The translations under genes and the position numbers were made by a program. A stretch of 64,000 nucleotides of DNA from DATLMR01 sp035634255. Its GTDB lineage: Bacteria; Acidobacteriota; Blastocatellia; UBA7656. Below the pieces are notes generated by a model. The model made no database searches and was not told where the DNA came from. It saw only the letters and a list, made by a program, of their open reading frames with translations. The stretch spans positions 1-64,000 of the forward strand of contig DASQDI010000107.1 in assembly GCA_035634255.1 (NCBI GenBank), in the 5' to 3' direction. This document shows, in pieces, positions 17,985 through 26,601 of this stretch. Position 1 is the first letter of the stretch; each line of letters opens with the position of its first letter.

Positions 17985-20276
17985 TTACAGGCCCGCCGCG
18001 TAGCCTTCCACCCGCGTCAGACGGACCGGGATGTGCTTGTGGTACGGGGTCCCGGCGACGGGGTCCATGTCTTCGGCAGACGACAAGTAATTAATATGCG
18101 CGCCCGTCCTCCGGCGGTCTCCCCCGTCCGAAGGGTGTTCCATCCCATAGCCGTGAGGGAGCGTCACGCAGCCGGGCCGTACCGAGTCGTTCACTTCGAT
18201 GCGGACGACGACCGAGCCCCTGCGGGATTCGCAGCGCGCCCATTCCCCATCGGAGAGGCCCATCGCCTCGGCGTCTTCGGGGTGTACTTTGAGAGCGCCG
18301 TCGGGGTCCGTCTTCCTCCACGCCGGGTCGCGGTAAATCGTGTTCGCGTTGTAGGAGCGGCGCTCGCCCGCGACGAGCAGCAGAGGGTACTCCTTCACCG
18401 CGACGGTTTCGGACGGGTCGAGCGCGCGGAAGGCGTCGAGCATCTCGGGAATCTCAAGGTGCACGAGGCCGTCCTTGTGCCGGATGAAACCCCAGGACTC
18501 TTCGTACTCGTTCACGCTGAAGACGACGCCCGACCGCGACGAGATGAACGCATCGAAGAGAGCCTCGCCGAGCGCGGGGCCTTCGCCCTCATGCCCCGCG
18601 CGCCTCACCGCCTCCGGGTGCTTCGCCGCGAAGCTGTGCGCGGAAGCCCAGAGGAAAGCGGCGGCCGCCGCCCCTTCCGGCAGGGTGCGCCCGAGCGTCT
18701 CGTAAAGCACTATGGCCGCGTAATCCGCAAGCTCGGGCCGCTCCCGCATCGCCGTCTGAAAGGCGACGGCGAAAGCCGTGCGGCCTTGCCGCGCCGCCTC
18801 TTCAAGCTCGGGAAAACTCTCGGGGATCATGCCCATCGCCCTCAGGAGCCGCGCGTAAATCTCGGGCTCCGGGAGCGTGCCGGGCAGAGGGTCGAAGAGG
18901 GGCTTGCGCAGGTGAAATGCATTCTTCGGGAATTCGAGGTTGAAGAAGGTGGCCTCCCACTTCTCGTACTGCGACGACGCGGGCAGCACGTAATGGGCGA
19001 GGCGGGCCGTCTCCGTCAACGCAACGTCGATCACGACCAGCAGGTCGAGCTTCGCGAAGGCGGAGAGGTAAGCCTGCGTGTCGGCCGCCGTGACCACCGG
19101 GTTCGCGCTGTCCACGACCAGCCCGCGAGTGCGGTCCGGGTGGTCCGTATCGATCTCCGAAGGGAGTATGTTCGGGGGGAGGAGGTTGGAGATGAAGGGG
19201 AAGCCGGTCACTTCCGAGCGCTTCTGCCGCTCGCCCTCTTCCGAATGGCCCATGATCGGCACGAGCGCCGTGTGGAGGTTGTTGCCTCCGCGCTTCGCGA
19301 AATTCCCGGTGATGAGATAGAGCAACGACCGGAGGTATGCGTTGAGCGTGCTGTTAAGGGTCTGCTCGATGCCGAGGTCGGTGCGGACCGCGCAGCTTTC
19401 CGCCTCCGCGATCATGCGCGCGGCTTTATACACGTCCCCAAGCTCGACGCCCGCGCGCCGCACGAACCCCTCGACATCTACTCCGAGCAGGGCATCTCTC
19501 ACGGGCCCGAAGCCGGTCGTGCGCGCTTCGAGGAAGGCCCGGTCCTCTCTCGCTTCCCGGACGATGATGGAGAGGATGGCCCCGAGGAGAAAGGCGTCGG
19601 TCCCCGGACGCAGTTGCAGATGGAGGTCGGCCATCGCCGCCGTCTCCGTGCGCCTCGGGTCGATGACGATCATCTTTCGCGAAGGGTCTTTCTGTATCTC
19701 CCGCAGGACCTCCCGCGCATTCCGGATGCCGTGCGACTGCCATGGGTTGGTGCCGATGAAGACGACGACCGCGGCATTCTCCACGTCTTCGGACGGGTGG
19801 CAGTTCTGCCTCCCATAGAGACGGCCATCGACCCAGAAGCCGCCCGTCTTCTCCTGCGCGAGCGCCGAGTAATAATTTCGCGTCCGCATGGCCGACCTCA
19901 GGGCCTTGCCGTAAGGCCCCCCGAGGTGGTTCCCCTGCCCCCCGCCTCCGTAATACGCGAGGCTCTTCCCGCCGTAGGTGTCGCGCAGGTGTACGAGTCT
20001 GGAAGCGATCTCCCGAATGGCTTGGCCCCAGGATATGGCTTCGAATGTCCCATCCTCCCGGCGTCGGAGCGGGGATTGAAGCCGGTCCGAGTGGTTCTGG
20101 TAGAAGTTCAACCGCTGGGCCTTCTGGCACAGGTAGCCCGTGGAGATCGGGTGCGCCCGGTCCCCCCGAATTCTCGCCATCTCGCGCCCGCGGACCTCAA
20201 CTTCGATGCCGCAGTTGCGGCTGCAAAGTATGCAGGCAGTCGCATGCCGACTCTCATCTGTTTGCGCGGAACTCAT
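17985..20276 (-). CDS. Molybdopterin oxidoreductase (formate dehydrogenase/DMSO reductase superfamily)
   Basis: This is a 763-residue molybdenum or tungsten bis-MGD enzyme. Near the N-terminus CILCSRNCG with a later Cys in GYLCQKA forms the Cx2Cx3C...C 4Fe-4S site; the domains of the superfamily follow (YYGGGGQGNHLGG, MIVIDPRRTETA, a C-terminal dinucleotide-binding domain with TLPHGYGMEHP). No Tat-type twin-Arg signal is visible. I set the start at 20276, where GGAGGCTTCCC precedes the ATG; an upstream in-frame ATG adds 16 residues of poor quality. No iron-sulfur or membrane-anchor subunit gene is adjacent, so the partner and substrate are unknown. Confidence 0.88.
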   Translation of the reverse strand: MSSAQTDESRHATACILCSRNCGIEVEVRGREMARIRGDRAHPISTGYLCQKAQRLNFYQNHSDRLQSPLRRREDGTFEAISWGQAIREIASRLVHLRDTYGGKSLAYYGGGGQGNHLGGPYGKALRSAMRTRNYYSALAQEKTGGFWVDGRLYGRQNCHPSEDVENAAVVVFIGTNPWQSHGIRNAREVLREIQKDPSRKMIVIDPRRTETAAMADLHLQLRPGTDAFLLGAILSIIVREAREDRAFLEARTTGFGPVRDALLGVDVEGFVRRAGVELGDVYKAARMIAEAESCAVRTDLGIEQTLNSTLNAYLRSLLYLITGNFAKRGGNNLHTALVPIMGHSEEGERQKRSEVTGFPFISNLLPPNILPSEIDTDHPDRTRGLVVDSANPVVTAADTQAYLSAFAKLDLLVVIDVALTETARLAHYVLPASSQYEKWEATFFNLEFPKNAFHLRKPLFDPLPGTLPEPEIYARLLRAMGMIPESFPELEEAARQGRTAFAVAFQTAMRERPELADYAAIVLYETLGRTLPEGAAAAAFLWASAHSFAAKHPEAVRRAGHEGEGPALGEALFDAFISSRSGVVFSVNEYEESWGFIRHKDGLVHLEIPEMLDAFRALDPSETVAVKEYPLLLVAGERRSYNANTIYRDPAWRKTDPDGALKVHPEDAEAMGLSDGEWARCESRRGSVVVRIEVNDSVRPGCVTLPHGYGMEHPSDGGDRRRTGAHINYLSSAEDMDPVAGTPYHKHIPVRLTRVEGYAAGL

Positions 20277-20378
20277 GGGAAGCCTCCATGCAAAATCAGG
20301 AGAGCGCGGGCAGGATGCTCGCATTCTTAGATCAGGTCATGCGACGATCCGCCCGCGCTCCCGCGGATTACTATTCAG

Positions 20379-20774
20379 TTAGAACCAGCCTTTTCTGCCC
20401 TGGATGTAGGTTCTCACAAACTCTTCATCCGATTTCGTGAGGTAGATGATCCCTTCGATGATCCCGACGACTCCGGTAACGATCCCGGCGAGGCCGCACG
20501 TCAACAAAGTCGCCAGCAACATTATGAGCCCTTCGGTGTTGTAACCCAGGATGAATTTGTGAATCCCGAGGCCCCCGATCAGTATCCCGCAGATGCCCGC
20601 GGGGAGCTTCTTGTCGGCGCCGGCGGGCCTCCACGCGGCCTGCTGCGGAGGGCCTCCGTAATAATTCGCGTGATACGCGCCCGGCCCGGCCGCGACCACG
20701 GGCGCGCGGCAGTTCTGGCATATCTGCGCCGTATCTTCGTTTTGCGTACCACAATTCGTACAAAACCTTGCCAT
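20379..20774 (-). CDS. Zinc-ribbon TM2-domain membrane protein
   Basis: The 131-residue protein has an N-terminal zinc ribbon (CTNCGTQNEDTAQICQNC, residues 5-22) and then a Pro/Tyr/Gly-rich linker. The TM2 domain carries two membrane helices (about residues 58-76 and 80-108) with the family motifs GGLGIHKFILG and GIIEGIIYLT. Function is unknown for this widespread family. It lies between the molybdopterin enzyme and the salvage operon on the same strand, separated by about 100 bases on each side, so it is probably a single-gene unit. Confidence 0.9.
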   Translation of the reverse strand: MARFCTNCGTQNEDTAQICQNCRAPVVAAGPGAYHANYYGGPPQQAAWRPAGADKKLPAGICGILIGGLGIHKFILGYNTEGLIMLLATLLTCGLAGIVTGVVGIIEGIIYLTKSDEEFVRTYIQGRKGWF

Positions 20775-20900
20775 AATATTTAGCTCCGTTGTCCCTTCTT
20801 TGCTTATTCTAAAATTGCGTAGTTTCTACCTGACGGTTCCAGATTGATGCGCGTAATCTAATCTTTGCCGGCCCTTTTGTCAATTGCCCGCGCCGCCGCG

Positions 20901-22310
20901 TCAGGGCTTTTGCGTGGCGAGGCTCCTGCGAATCCTGTCGCGGTACTCCGAGGCTTTTGCCCGCACCTGAGCCTCGTCTATCGTGAGCACGCGCCTCGCT
21001 TCGACGACCACGCGGCCGTTTATGATGACCGTCTCGACATCAGAGGCCTTCGTCGCGTAGGCCAGGTGAGAGTAGACGTTATAAAGCGGGGTGAGGTGCG
21101 GGGCGTTCATGCCGATGATGATGAGGTCGGCCCTCTTCCCGGCTTCGAGCGAGCCTATCTCCCTGTCCATGTGAATGGCCTTCGCCCCGCGGATCGTCGC
21201 CATCTCAACCGCCTCGCGGGCGGTCAGAGTCGTGGGGTCTTTCGAGACGAACTTGTGGAGCTTGGCCGCCGTGTCGATCTCTTCCCACAGGTTGAGGTCA
21301 TTGTTCGAGGCCGCGCCGTCGGTCCCGAGGCCCACCGCCACCCCCGCCTTGAGCATCATCGGCACCGGGGCCGCGCCCGCCGCGAGCTTCATGTTCGACT
21401 GAGGGCAGTGGGCCACCCCCACCGAGCGCGCGGCCAGAATCTTTATGTCCTCTTCCGTCGGCCAGACCATGTGCGCCGCGATCACGCGGCCGTTGAGAAA
21501 CCCGATGCTGTCGAGGTATGCCACGGAGGTCGCCCTGTACCTTTCCTGAATCGTCCTGACCTCGGCCATGTCTTCCGAGACGTGGATCACGAGGGGCGCG
21601 TTGCGCTTCCGCGCCAGCTCATGGGCCGCCTTGAGGTGGTCGGTCGAGACCGTGTAAGGCGCGTGCGGCGCGACGGCGGGCGTGATCAAAGGGTGGCCGT
21701 TCCATCTCTGAACGAACCTGTCGGTGTAGGCCATGGCCTCCTCCCAGGTCTTGTTGTCCGGGGCCGGGAAATCGATGACCGTCTCGCCCAGCACCGCGCG
21801 CATGCCGGCGCGCGCCGTCTCGTCCGCGATGGCGTCTTCAAAGTAATACATGTCGACGTAGGTGGTCGTCCCCCCGCGCAGCATCTCCAGCAACCCGAGC
21901 CGCGTCCCCCACCTGACGAACTGCTCGTCCACGTTGTTCTTCTCCGCCGGGAAGATGTACCGGGTCAGCCAGTCCATCAGGACGAGGTCGTCGGCCACGC
22001 CCCTGAACAAAACCATCGGGACGTGCGTGTGCGTGTTGATCAGCCCCGGCATGACGACTTTGCCCGAGGCGTTGACCGTGCGCGGGGCCGTGTACTGCCG
22101 GGAGATTTCCGCCGAGGTGCCGACGGCCGCGACGCGGTCCGAGCGGATCGCGACCGCCCCGTCTTCGATCACGCGCGCCGACCCGTCCATCGTCACGACC
22201 GTGCCTCCGCGCACGATGATGTCCGCGCGCTCGGCGGCCGCGGCGCAGAACGGCATCAGGGTGATGAGCAGGGCGAGTATCAGCATGATAATGATGAAGG
22301 TCTTTTTCAA
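20901..22310 (-). CDS. Exported MtaD-like amidohydrolase (adenosine-type deaminase)
   Basis: This 469-residue metal-dependent deaminase is of the 5'-methylthioadenosine/S-adenosylhomocysteine deaminase type. Residues 1-27 (a KK pair, a long Ile/Leu core, then CAAAA) look like a signal peptide or lipoprotein-like leader, which is unusual because MtaD proteins are cytoplasmic. The metal-site motifs are present: NTHTH, IHVSE, the His in AAHMVWP, and the Asp in GLGTDGAASNN. The start is TTG with GGAG nine bases before. It is the last gene of the nucleoside operon, 104 bases after cdd. It could deaminate adenosine-like nucleosides outside the membrane before import; the exact substrate is inference. 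Confidence 0.85.
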   Translation of the reverse strand: MKKTFIIIMLILALLITLMPFCAAAAERADIIVRGGTVVTMDGSARVIEDGAVAIRSDRVAAVGTSAEISRQYTAPRTVNASGKVVMPGLINTHTHVPMVLFRGVADDLVLMDWLTRYIFPAEKNNVDEQFVRWGTRLGLLEMLRGGTTTYVDMYYFEDAIADETARAGMRAVLGETVIDFPAPDNKTWEEAMAYTDRFVQRWNGHPLITPAVAPHAPYTVSTDHLKAAHELARKRNAPLVIHVSEDMAEVRTIQERYRATSVAYLDSIGFLNGRVIAAHMVWPTEEDIKILAARSVGVAHCPQSNMKLAAGAAPVPMMLKAGVAVGLGTDGAASNNDLNLWEEIDTAAKLHKFVSKDPTTLTAREAVEMATIRGAKAIHMDREIGSLEAGKRADLIIIGMNAPHLTPLYNVYSHLAYATKASDVETVIINGRVVVEARRVLTIDEAQVRAKASEYRDRIRRSLATQKP

Positions 22311-22414
22311 AGTCTTATCTCCGCACCGGCGCAGGGCCGCCGGGAATGTGGTTAGTGATCTTCAGGGTTTTCCAGGATCAGGGTCGGGAGGCGGAGGCCG
22401 TGGCGTGAGGAAGC

Positions 22415-22846
22415 TCAGCCCACGCTCTCCAGCCACCGCGAATCGAAAGCCTTCGGGAAAAGTTCTTTTATCTCGAACTTCTCGGAGTCGCCCGACAGGT
22501 TCGCAAGGATGACTTCCGTCTCGTCCGAGGAGAACTCCCAGATCATCTGGCGGCAGCACCCGCAGGGGGGCGTAAGGTTCTCGTGATCGGCCACCACGGC
22601 CACTTTCACGATTTCGCGCGCGCCCTCGCTCACCGCCTTGAATATCGCGACGCGCTCGGCGCACATGGTCAGGCTGTAGGTCGAGTTCTCAATATTGCAG
22701 CCCATGTAGACGCGCCCGTCCGCCGTGAGCACGGCCGCCCCGACTTCGAAATTGGAATAAGGAGCGTGCGCGGCCAGGCGGGCTTCCTTCGCCCGCTCGA
22801 TCAACTCCTCGTCGCTTACCGGAACACTGCCGCTCTTCTTGCCCAT
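22415..22846 (-). CDS. cdd: Cytidine deaminase
   Basis: The 143-residue enzyme is the usual length of the tetrameric class. It converts cytidine and deoxycytidine to uridine forms. The zinc site is Cys62 with catalytic Glu64 (TMCAERVAIF) and Cys95/Cys98 (PPCGCCRQM); the substrate-binding NFEVGAAV and GCNIENSTY are intact. It lies 11 bases from the uridine kinase stop, so the two are co-transcribed: its product uridine is the substrate of the neighbouring kinase. Confidence 0.96.
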   Translation of the reverse strand: MGKKSGSVPVSDEELIERAKEARLAAHAPYSNFEVGAAVLTADGRVYMGCNIENSTYSLTMCAERVAIFKAVSEGAREIVKVAVVADHENLTPPCGCCRQMIWEFSSDETEVILANLSGDSEKFEIKELFPKAFDSRWLESVG

Positions 22847-22857
22847 CTTTATCTCAC

Positions 22858-23538
22858 CTAGTTGACGGACTCCTGCTCGCCCTTCTCTTCGGCCGAGATC
22901 ATCGAGCCGCCCTGCTCTATGGCCGCGGACAGGATCGATTTTATCTTACCCGTGATCAGATCGATCCCGACGTTGTTGTGCCCGCCTTCGGGGATGATTA
23001 TATCAGCATAACGTTTCGAGGGTTCGACGAATTGCAGGTGCATCGGGCGGACCGTCTTGGTGTACTGCTCGATGACCGACTCGACCGTGCGGCCCCTCTC
23101 ATGAACGTCCCTGTCCAGACGCCTGATGAACCTTATGTCGGCGTCGGTATCGACGAATATCTTCATGTCCATGAGCCCGCGCAACTGAGGGTGGCCGAAC
23201 ACGAGAATGCCTTCGACGATGATCACCTGCCGCGGCTCGACGCAGATAGTCTCCGCCCTGCGCGAGTGCGTGGCGTAGTCGTAGATCGGCTGCTTGATGC
23301 TCTCCCCGGCCCTGAGCGCCTCGATGTGATTGATCATGAGGTCGGTGTCGAAGGCGTCCGGGTGGTCGAAGTTGACCCTGTGGCGCAGGTCGAGCGGCAT
23401 GTCTCCGAGGTTGCGGTAATAGGAATCGTGCTGCAGGTAGACGACGCTGTCGGCCCCGACCGAAGTGATGATTTTTTGCGCGACGGTCGTCTTTCCCGAC
23501 CCCGTGCCGCCGCTGATGCCGATAATCATAAAGCCCAT
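22858..23538 (-). CDS. udk: Uridine kinase
   Basis: This 226-residue NTP-dependent kinase phosphorylates uridine/cytidine to UMP/CMP. The P-loop GISGGTGSGKTT is at about residues 7-18, followed by LQHDSYYRNLGD, the NFDHPDAFD substrate motif, IIVEGILVF and the lid region FIRRLDRDVHERGR. A C-terminal Glu/Ser-rich tail is extra. An ATG three codons downstream could also be the start. It sits between the purine phosphorylase and cytidine deaminase in the salvage operon. Confidence 0.95.
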   Translation of the reverse strand: MGFMIIGISGGTGSGKTTVAQKIITSVGADSVVYLQHDSYYRNLGDMPLDLRHRVNFDHPDAFDTDLMINHIEALRAGESIKQPIYDYATHSRRAETICVEPRQVIIVEGILVFGHPQLRGLMDMKIFVDTDADIRFIRRLDRDVHERGRTVESVIEQYTKTVRPMHLQFVEPSKRYADIIIPEGGHNNVGIDLITGKIKSILSAAIEQGGSMISAEEKGEQESVN

Positions 23539-23588
23539 TCTAGCACCCGTTCGCGGACGGCGTCAGGGCGCGAAGCGGTGTCAGGATG

Positions 23589-24440
23589 TCAGTCGGAAGC
23601 GGCCTCGGCGCTGGCGAGTCGCGGCAGCAGCCTGAGGATCAGCTCGGACAGTTGCTCCCCCGCCCTCTTGCCTACTTCCATGACCTCTTCGTGATTTATC
23701 TCCTGTTGAAGCATGCCGGCGGCGACGTTAGTGATGCATGAGAATGCGACGATCTTCATGCCCGAATGTCGCGCGACTATCGCTTCTGGCACCGTGGACA
23801 TCCCGAGGGCGTCGGCCCCGAGCAGGCGCAGCATCCGCACCTCGGCCGGGGTCTCGTAGGTCGGGCCGCTCAGGGCGAGGTAGACCCCTTCGCGCAAAGT
23901 GATGCCCGCCTCGCGCGCGGCTTCGCGCGCGGCCTGCTGGTACTCGGGGGTGTAGACGGTAGTCATATCAGGGAAGCGCGGGCCGAACCGGTCGTCGTTC
24001 GGCCCTAACAGAGGGTTGTTCCCCATCAGGTTTATATGATCGGTGATGAGCATCAGGTCTCCGGGGGAGAAGCCCGGGGCCGCGCCGCCCGCCGCGTTGG
24101 TCAGGACGAGCGAGCGAATCCCCATCTCGGCGAAGGTCCGGACCGGGAGCGTCACCTGGTCCATCGGGTAGCCTTCGTAGAAGTGAAAGCGACCCTTCAT
24201 CGCGACGACTTCCGCGCCGCCGCACGTCCCGAGGACCAGCCTTCCGGCGTGGCCCTGCACCGTTGACGCGGGGAAATGAGGTATCTCTTCGTACGGGATT
24301 TCGACCCGGTCAGACACCGCGTCCGCGACGCCGCCGAGGCCCGAGCCGAGGACTATAGCCACGCGCGGCGCGCGGCCCTGAGCCTTCGCGCGGATGTACC
24401 GCGCGGCCTCCGACGCTCTCTCGTAAACTGGAATAGTCAA
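23589..24440 (-). CDS. Purine nucleoside phosphorylase, trimeric class
   Basis: The 283-residue enzyme cleaves purine nucleosides with phosphate to base plus (deoxy)ribose-1-phosphate. Family motifs are intact: GSGLGG (phosphate loop), GHAGRLV, KGRFHFYEGY, TNAAGG, the specificity region ALSGPTYETPAEV with Glu, GMSTVPEAIVARH, and the Asn in SCITNVAAG, which marks the guanosine/inosine-preferring class. It begins 12 bases after the second permease stop and feeds freed bases to Hpt (encoded at 33.6 kb). Confidence 0.95.
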   Translation of the reverse strand: MTIPVYERASEAARYIRAKAQGRAPRVAIVLGSGLGGVADAVSDRVEIPYEEIPHFPASTVQGHAGRLVLGTCGGAEVVAMKGRFHFYEGYPMDQVTLPVRTFAEMGIRSLVLTNAAGGAAPGFSPGDLMLITDHINLMGNNPLLGPNDDRFGPRFPDMTTVYTPEYQQAAREAAREAGITLREGVYLALSGPTYETPAEVRMLRLLGADALGMSTVPEAIVARHSGMKIVAFSCITNVAAGMLQQEINHEEVMEVGKRAGEQLSELILRLLPRLASAEAASD

Positions 24441-24452
24441 AACCGCTCCCCT

Positions 24453-25388
24453 TTACTTCTCTTTGATGTACGGGATGCCGATGGCCCGCGGGGGGATGGC
24501 CCTGCCGATGAAGCCCGCGAGCACGACGAGCGTGAGCACGTACGGAATGATCTGAATCATCTGCACGGGGATGGGAACGACCCCCTGCATCCTTATCGCG
24601 ATGGCGTCCGCCAGCCCGAACAGGAGGCAGGCGAAGAACGCCCCGACCGGGTGCCACTTCCCGAAGATCAGCGCGGCGAGGGCGATGAACCCGCGCCCGG
24701 CCGTCATGTTCCGCGTGAAGAGCGAGTTCTGCCCTATCGAGAGGTACGCCCCGGCTATCCCGGCCAGCAGCCCGCTGAGCACCACACCCGCGTACCGCAT
24801 CCGCCGGACGCTGACGCCCGCCGTGTCCGCCGCCTCCGGGTTCTCTCCGACCGCGCGCAGCCGGAGCCCGAACCGCGTGCGGAAGAGGACGTAGTAGCTC
24901 ACGGGGACCATCAGCAGCGCTAAATATACTATCGGCTTATGGCCCGAAAACAGTTGCCCGAGGAATGGCACGTCCCCGATCAAAGGGACGTTCCAATCCG
25001 GCAGGGTCTGCTCGCGCGGGAGCTGAGGGGTCGAGCCCGTCGATTCGAAGAGGGCGCCCGAGACGAGCGCGGGCACGCCCAGAAACATGATGTTGATGGC
25101 CGTGCCGACCACGACCTGATTCGCGTGGAACTCGATGGCCGCGACCGCGAGGATGAGCGAGACGACCGCGCCCGCCGCCGCCGCGCACAGCAGCCCGAAC
25201 CACGGGTTCTCCGCGCGCACGGTCACCGCCGCGGCCGTGAATGCCCCCGCGAGCATGATCCCTTCGAGGGCTATGTTGATTACGCCCGCGCGCTCGGAAA
25301 ACATCCCGCCGAGCGCGGCCAGTATCAGAGGCGTCGAGAGCCTGATCATCGAGGCGAGCAGCGAAAGGTTTATTATGTCTATAAGCAT
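24453..25388 (-). CDS. Nucleoside ABC transporter permease (NupQ/YufQ type)
   Basis: This 311-residue BPD_transp_2-type permease has eight to nine hydrophobic segments. The N-terminal IRLSTPLILAALGGMFSERAG, then VINIALEGIMLAGAF, and later ENPEAADTAGVSV and GLLAGIAGAYLSI are the signature of the second permease of nucleoside (Bmp/Nup) importers. These form a heterodimer with the longer permease encoded immediately upstream and are powered by the two-domain ATPase. No substrate-binding lipoprotein gene is found in the cluster. Confidence 0.93.
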   Translation of the reverse strand: MLIDIINLSLLASMIRLSTPLILAALGGMFSERAGVINIALEGIMLAGAFTAAAVTVRAENPWFGLLCAAAAGAVVSLILAVAAIEFHANQVVVGTAINIMFLGVPALVSGALFESTGSTPQLPREQTLPDWNVPLIGDVPFLGQLFSGHKPIVYLALLMVPVSYYVLFRTRFGLRLRAVGENPEAADTAGVSVRRMRYAGVVLSGLLAGIAGAYLSIGQNSLFTRNMTAGRGFIALAALIFGKWHPVGAFFACLLFGLADAIAIRMQGVVPIPVQMIQIIPYVLTLVVLAGFIGRAIPPRAIGIPYIKEK

Positions 25389-25427
25389 AAGCAGAGACTA
25401 TAGCCGGGCGCGCGCCGGGGGCGGCCC

Positions 25428-26564
25428 TCAGGCGGCGAGGCTTTCCTTCTCCTCCGGCGTCCGGCTCGCCTTAACGGTCCTTCTAAAGACGCGGCTCGCG
25501 CCGCTGCGAAAGAGGGCTTCGCACGCCACGAACAGGATGATGATGGCCTGAAGTATCACCACCCAGTCCTTCGAGATTTTGACCGTGAATATGTCTATGA
25601 AGAGGGCCGACCGCGCGAGCGCCCCGAAGAGGATGGCGGCCAGCAGCACCCCCACCGGGTGCGACCTCCCGAGCAGGGCCACGGCTATGCCAGTGAAGCC
25701 GTACCCGGCGGAGAACCCATCGTAATAACGGTAGCGGTAGCCGAGCACCTCGTTGATGCCGACCATCCCCGCGAGCATCCCGGAGATGACCATCGCCGCG
25801 ATTATGTTCCGCGAGATCGAGACGCCCCCGTACTCCGCCGCCGAGGCATTCATCCCGACCGCGCGCAGCTCGTACCCCCACTTGGTCTTCCAGAGAAATA
25901 CGTAGACCAGGAAACAGACCGCGAGCGCGATAAGGAAGGCAAGGTTCAGCGGGAGCCGCTCGGGGAAATCTACCCCGAGCGGCGCGAGCAGGTCGTGCAT
26001 GCGCGGTATGTGCGGGCCGACGAGCACGCCGTCTTTCACCTCGGCTATCGGCACCGTCTCAAGTATGGGGTCGCCCGGCTTGCGGTAGTGGTACTGGGTC
26101 AGGTAGCTGACGATGCCGAAGGCGATGAAGTTCATCATGATCGTCGTGATGACTTCGTGCGCGCCGAACCGGGCCTTCAGGACTCCCGGCACGCCCGCCC
26201 AGAATCCCCCCGCAAGCATCGCCGCGACCATCGCGAGCAGCACGACGGGCAGGGCGGGCCAGCCCGCCAGAACGATGCCGACCCAGGCCGTCGCGAAGGC
26301 CGCCACTACGAGCTGGCCCTCGGCCCCGATGTTCAGCAGGCCGCACTTGAAGGCGACGGAGACGGCCAGCCCCGTGAAGATCAGGGGCGTCGCGTAAAAG
26401 AGGGTGTAGCCGATCCCGTCAATCGAGCCGAACGCGCTCGTGAAGAAAAGCTCGTATACCAGCAGGGGGTCGTCCCCGATGAACCAGACGAGAATGCCCC
26501 CGACGAGAAAAGCGGCGACCACCGCCACGACCGGGAAGAACAGCTCTTTCAAATTATTTTTCAT
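25428..26564 (-). CDS. Nucleoside ABC transporter permease (NupP/YufP type)
   Basis: This is a 378-residue membrane subunit. Several helices are followed by the conserved TPLIFTGLAVSVAFKCGLLN and IGAEGQLVVAA, the IMMNFIAFGIVSYL segment, and MNASAAEYGGVSI in the coupling loop. It pairs with the shorter permease downstream. A Lys/Ser-rich C-terminal tail (about residues 350-378) is cytoplasmic. It follows the ATPase gene by 37 bases. Confidence 0.93.
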   Translation of the reverse strand: MKNNLKELFFPVVAVVAAFLVGGILVWFIGDDPLLVYELFFTSAFGSIDGIGYTLFYATPLIFTGLAVSVAFKCGLLNIGAEGQLVVAAFATAWVGIVLAGWPALPVVLLAMVAAMLAGGFWAGVPGVLKARFGAHEVITTIMMNFIAFGIVSYLTQYHYRKPGDPILETVPIAEVKDGVLVGPHIPRMHDLLAPLGVDFPERLPLNLAFLIALAVCFLVYVFLWKTKWGYELRAVGMNASAAEYGGVSISRNIIAAMVISGMLAGMVGINEVLGYRYRYYDGFSAGYGFTGIAVALLGRSHPVGVLLAAILFGALARSALFIDIFTVKISKDWVVILQAIIILFVACEALFRSGASRVFRRTVKASRTPEEKESLAA

Positions 26565-26601
26565 AGAGTATCTGCCGCGGGCGGCGGGAGCGCCTCTCTT
26601 C

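Noticed and set aside
18033..20330. Long plus-strand open frame opposite the molybdopterin oxidoreductase
   Set aside because: Arg/Glu/Gly/Val-rich antisense shadow with no family motif; the minus-strand frame has the iron-sulfur and molybdopterin motifs.
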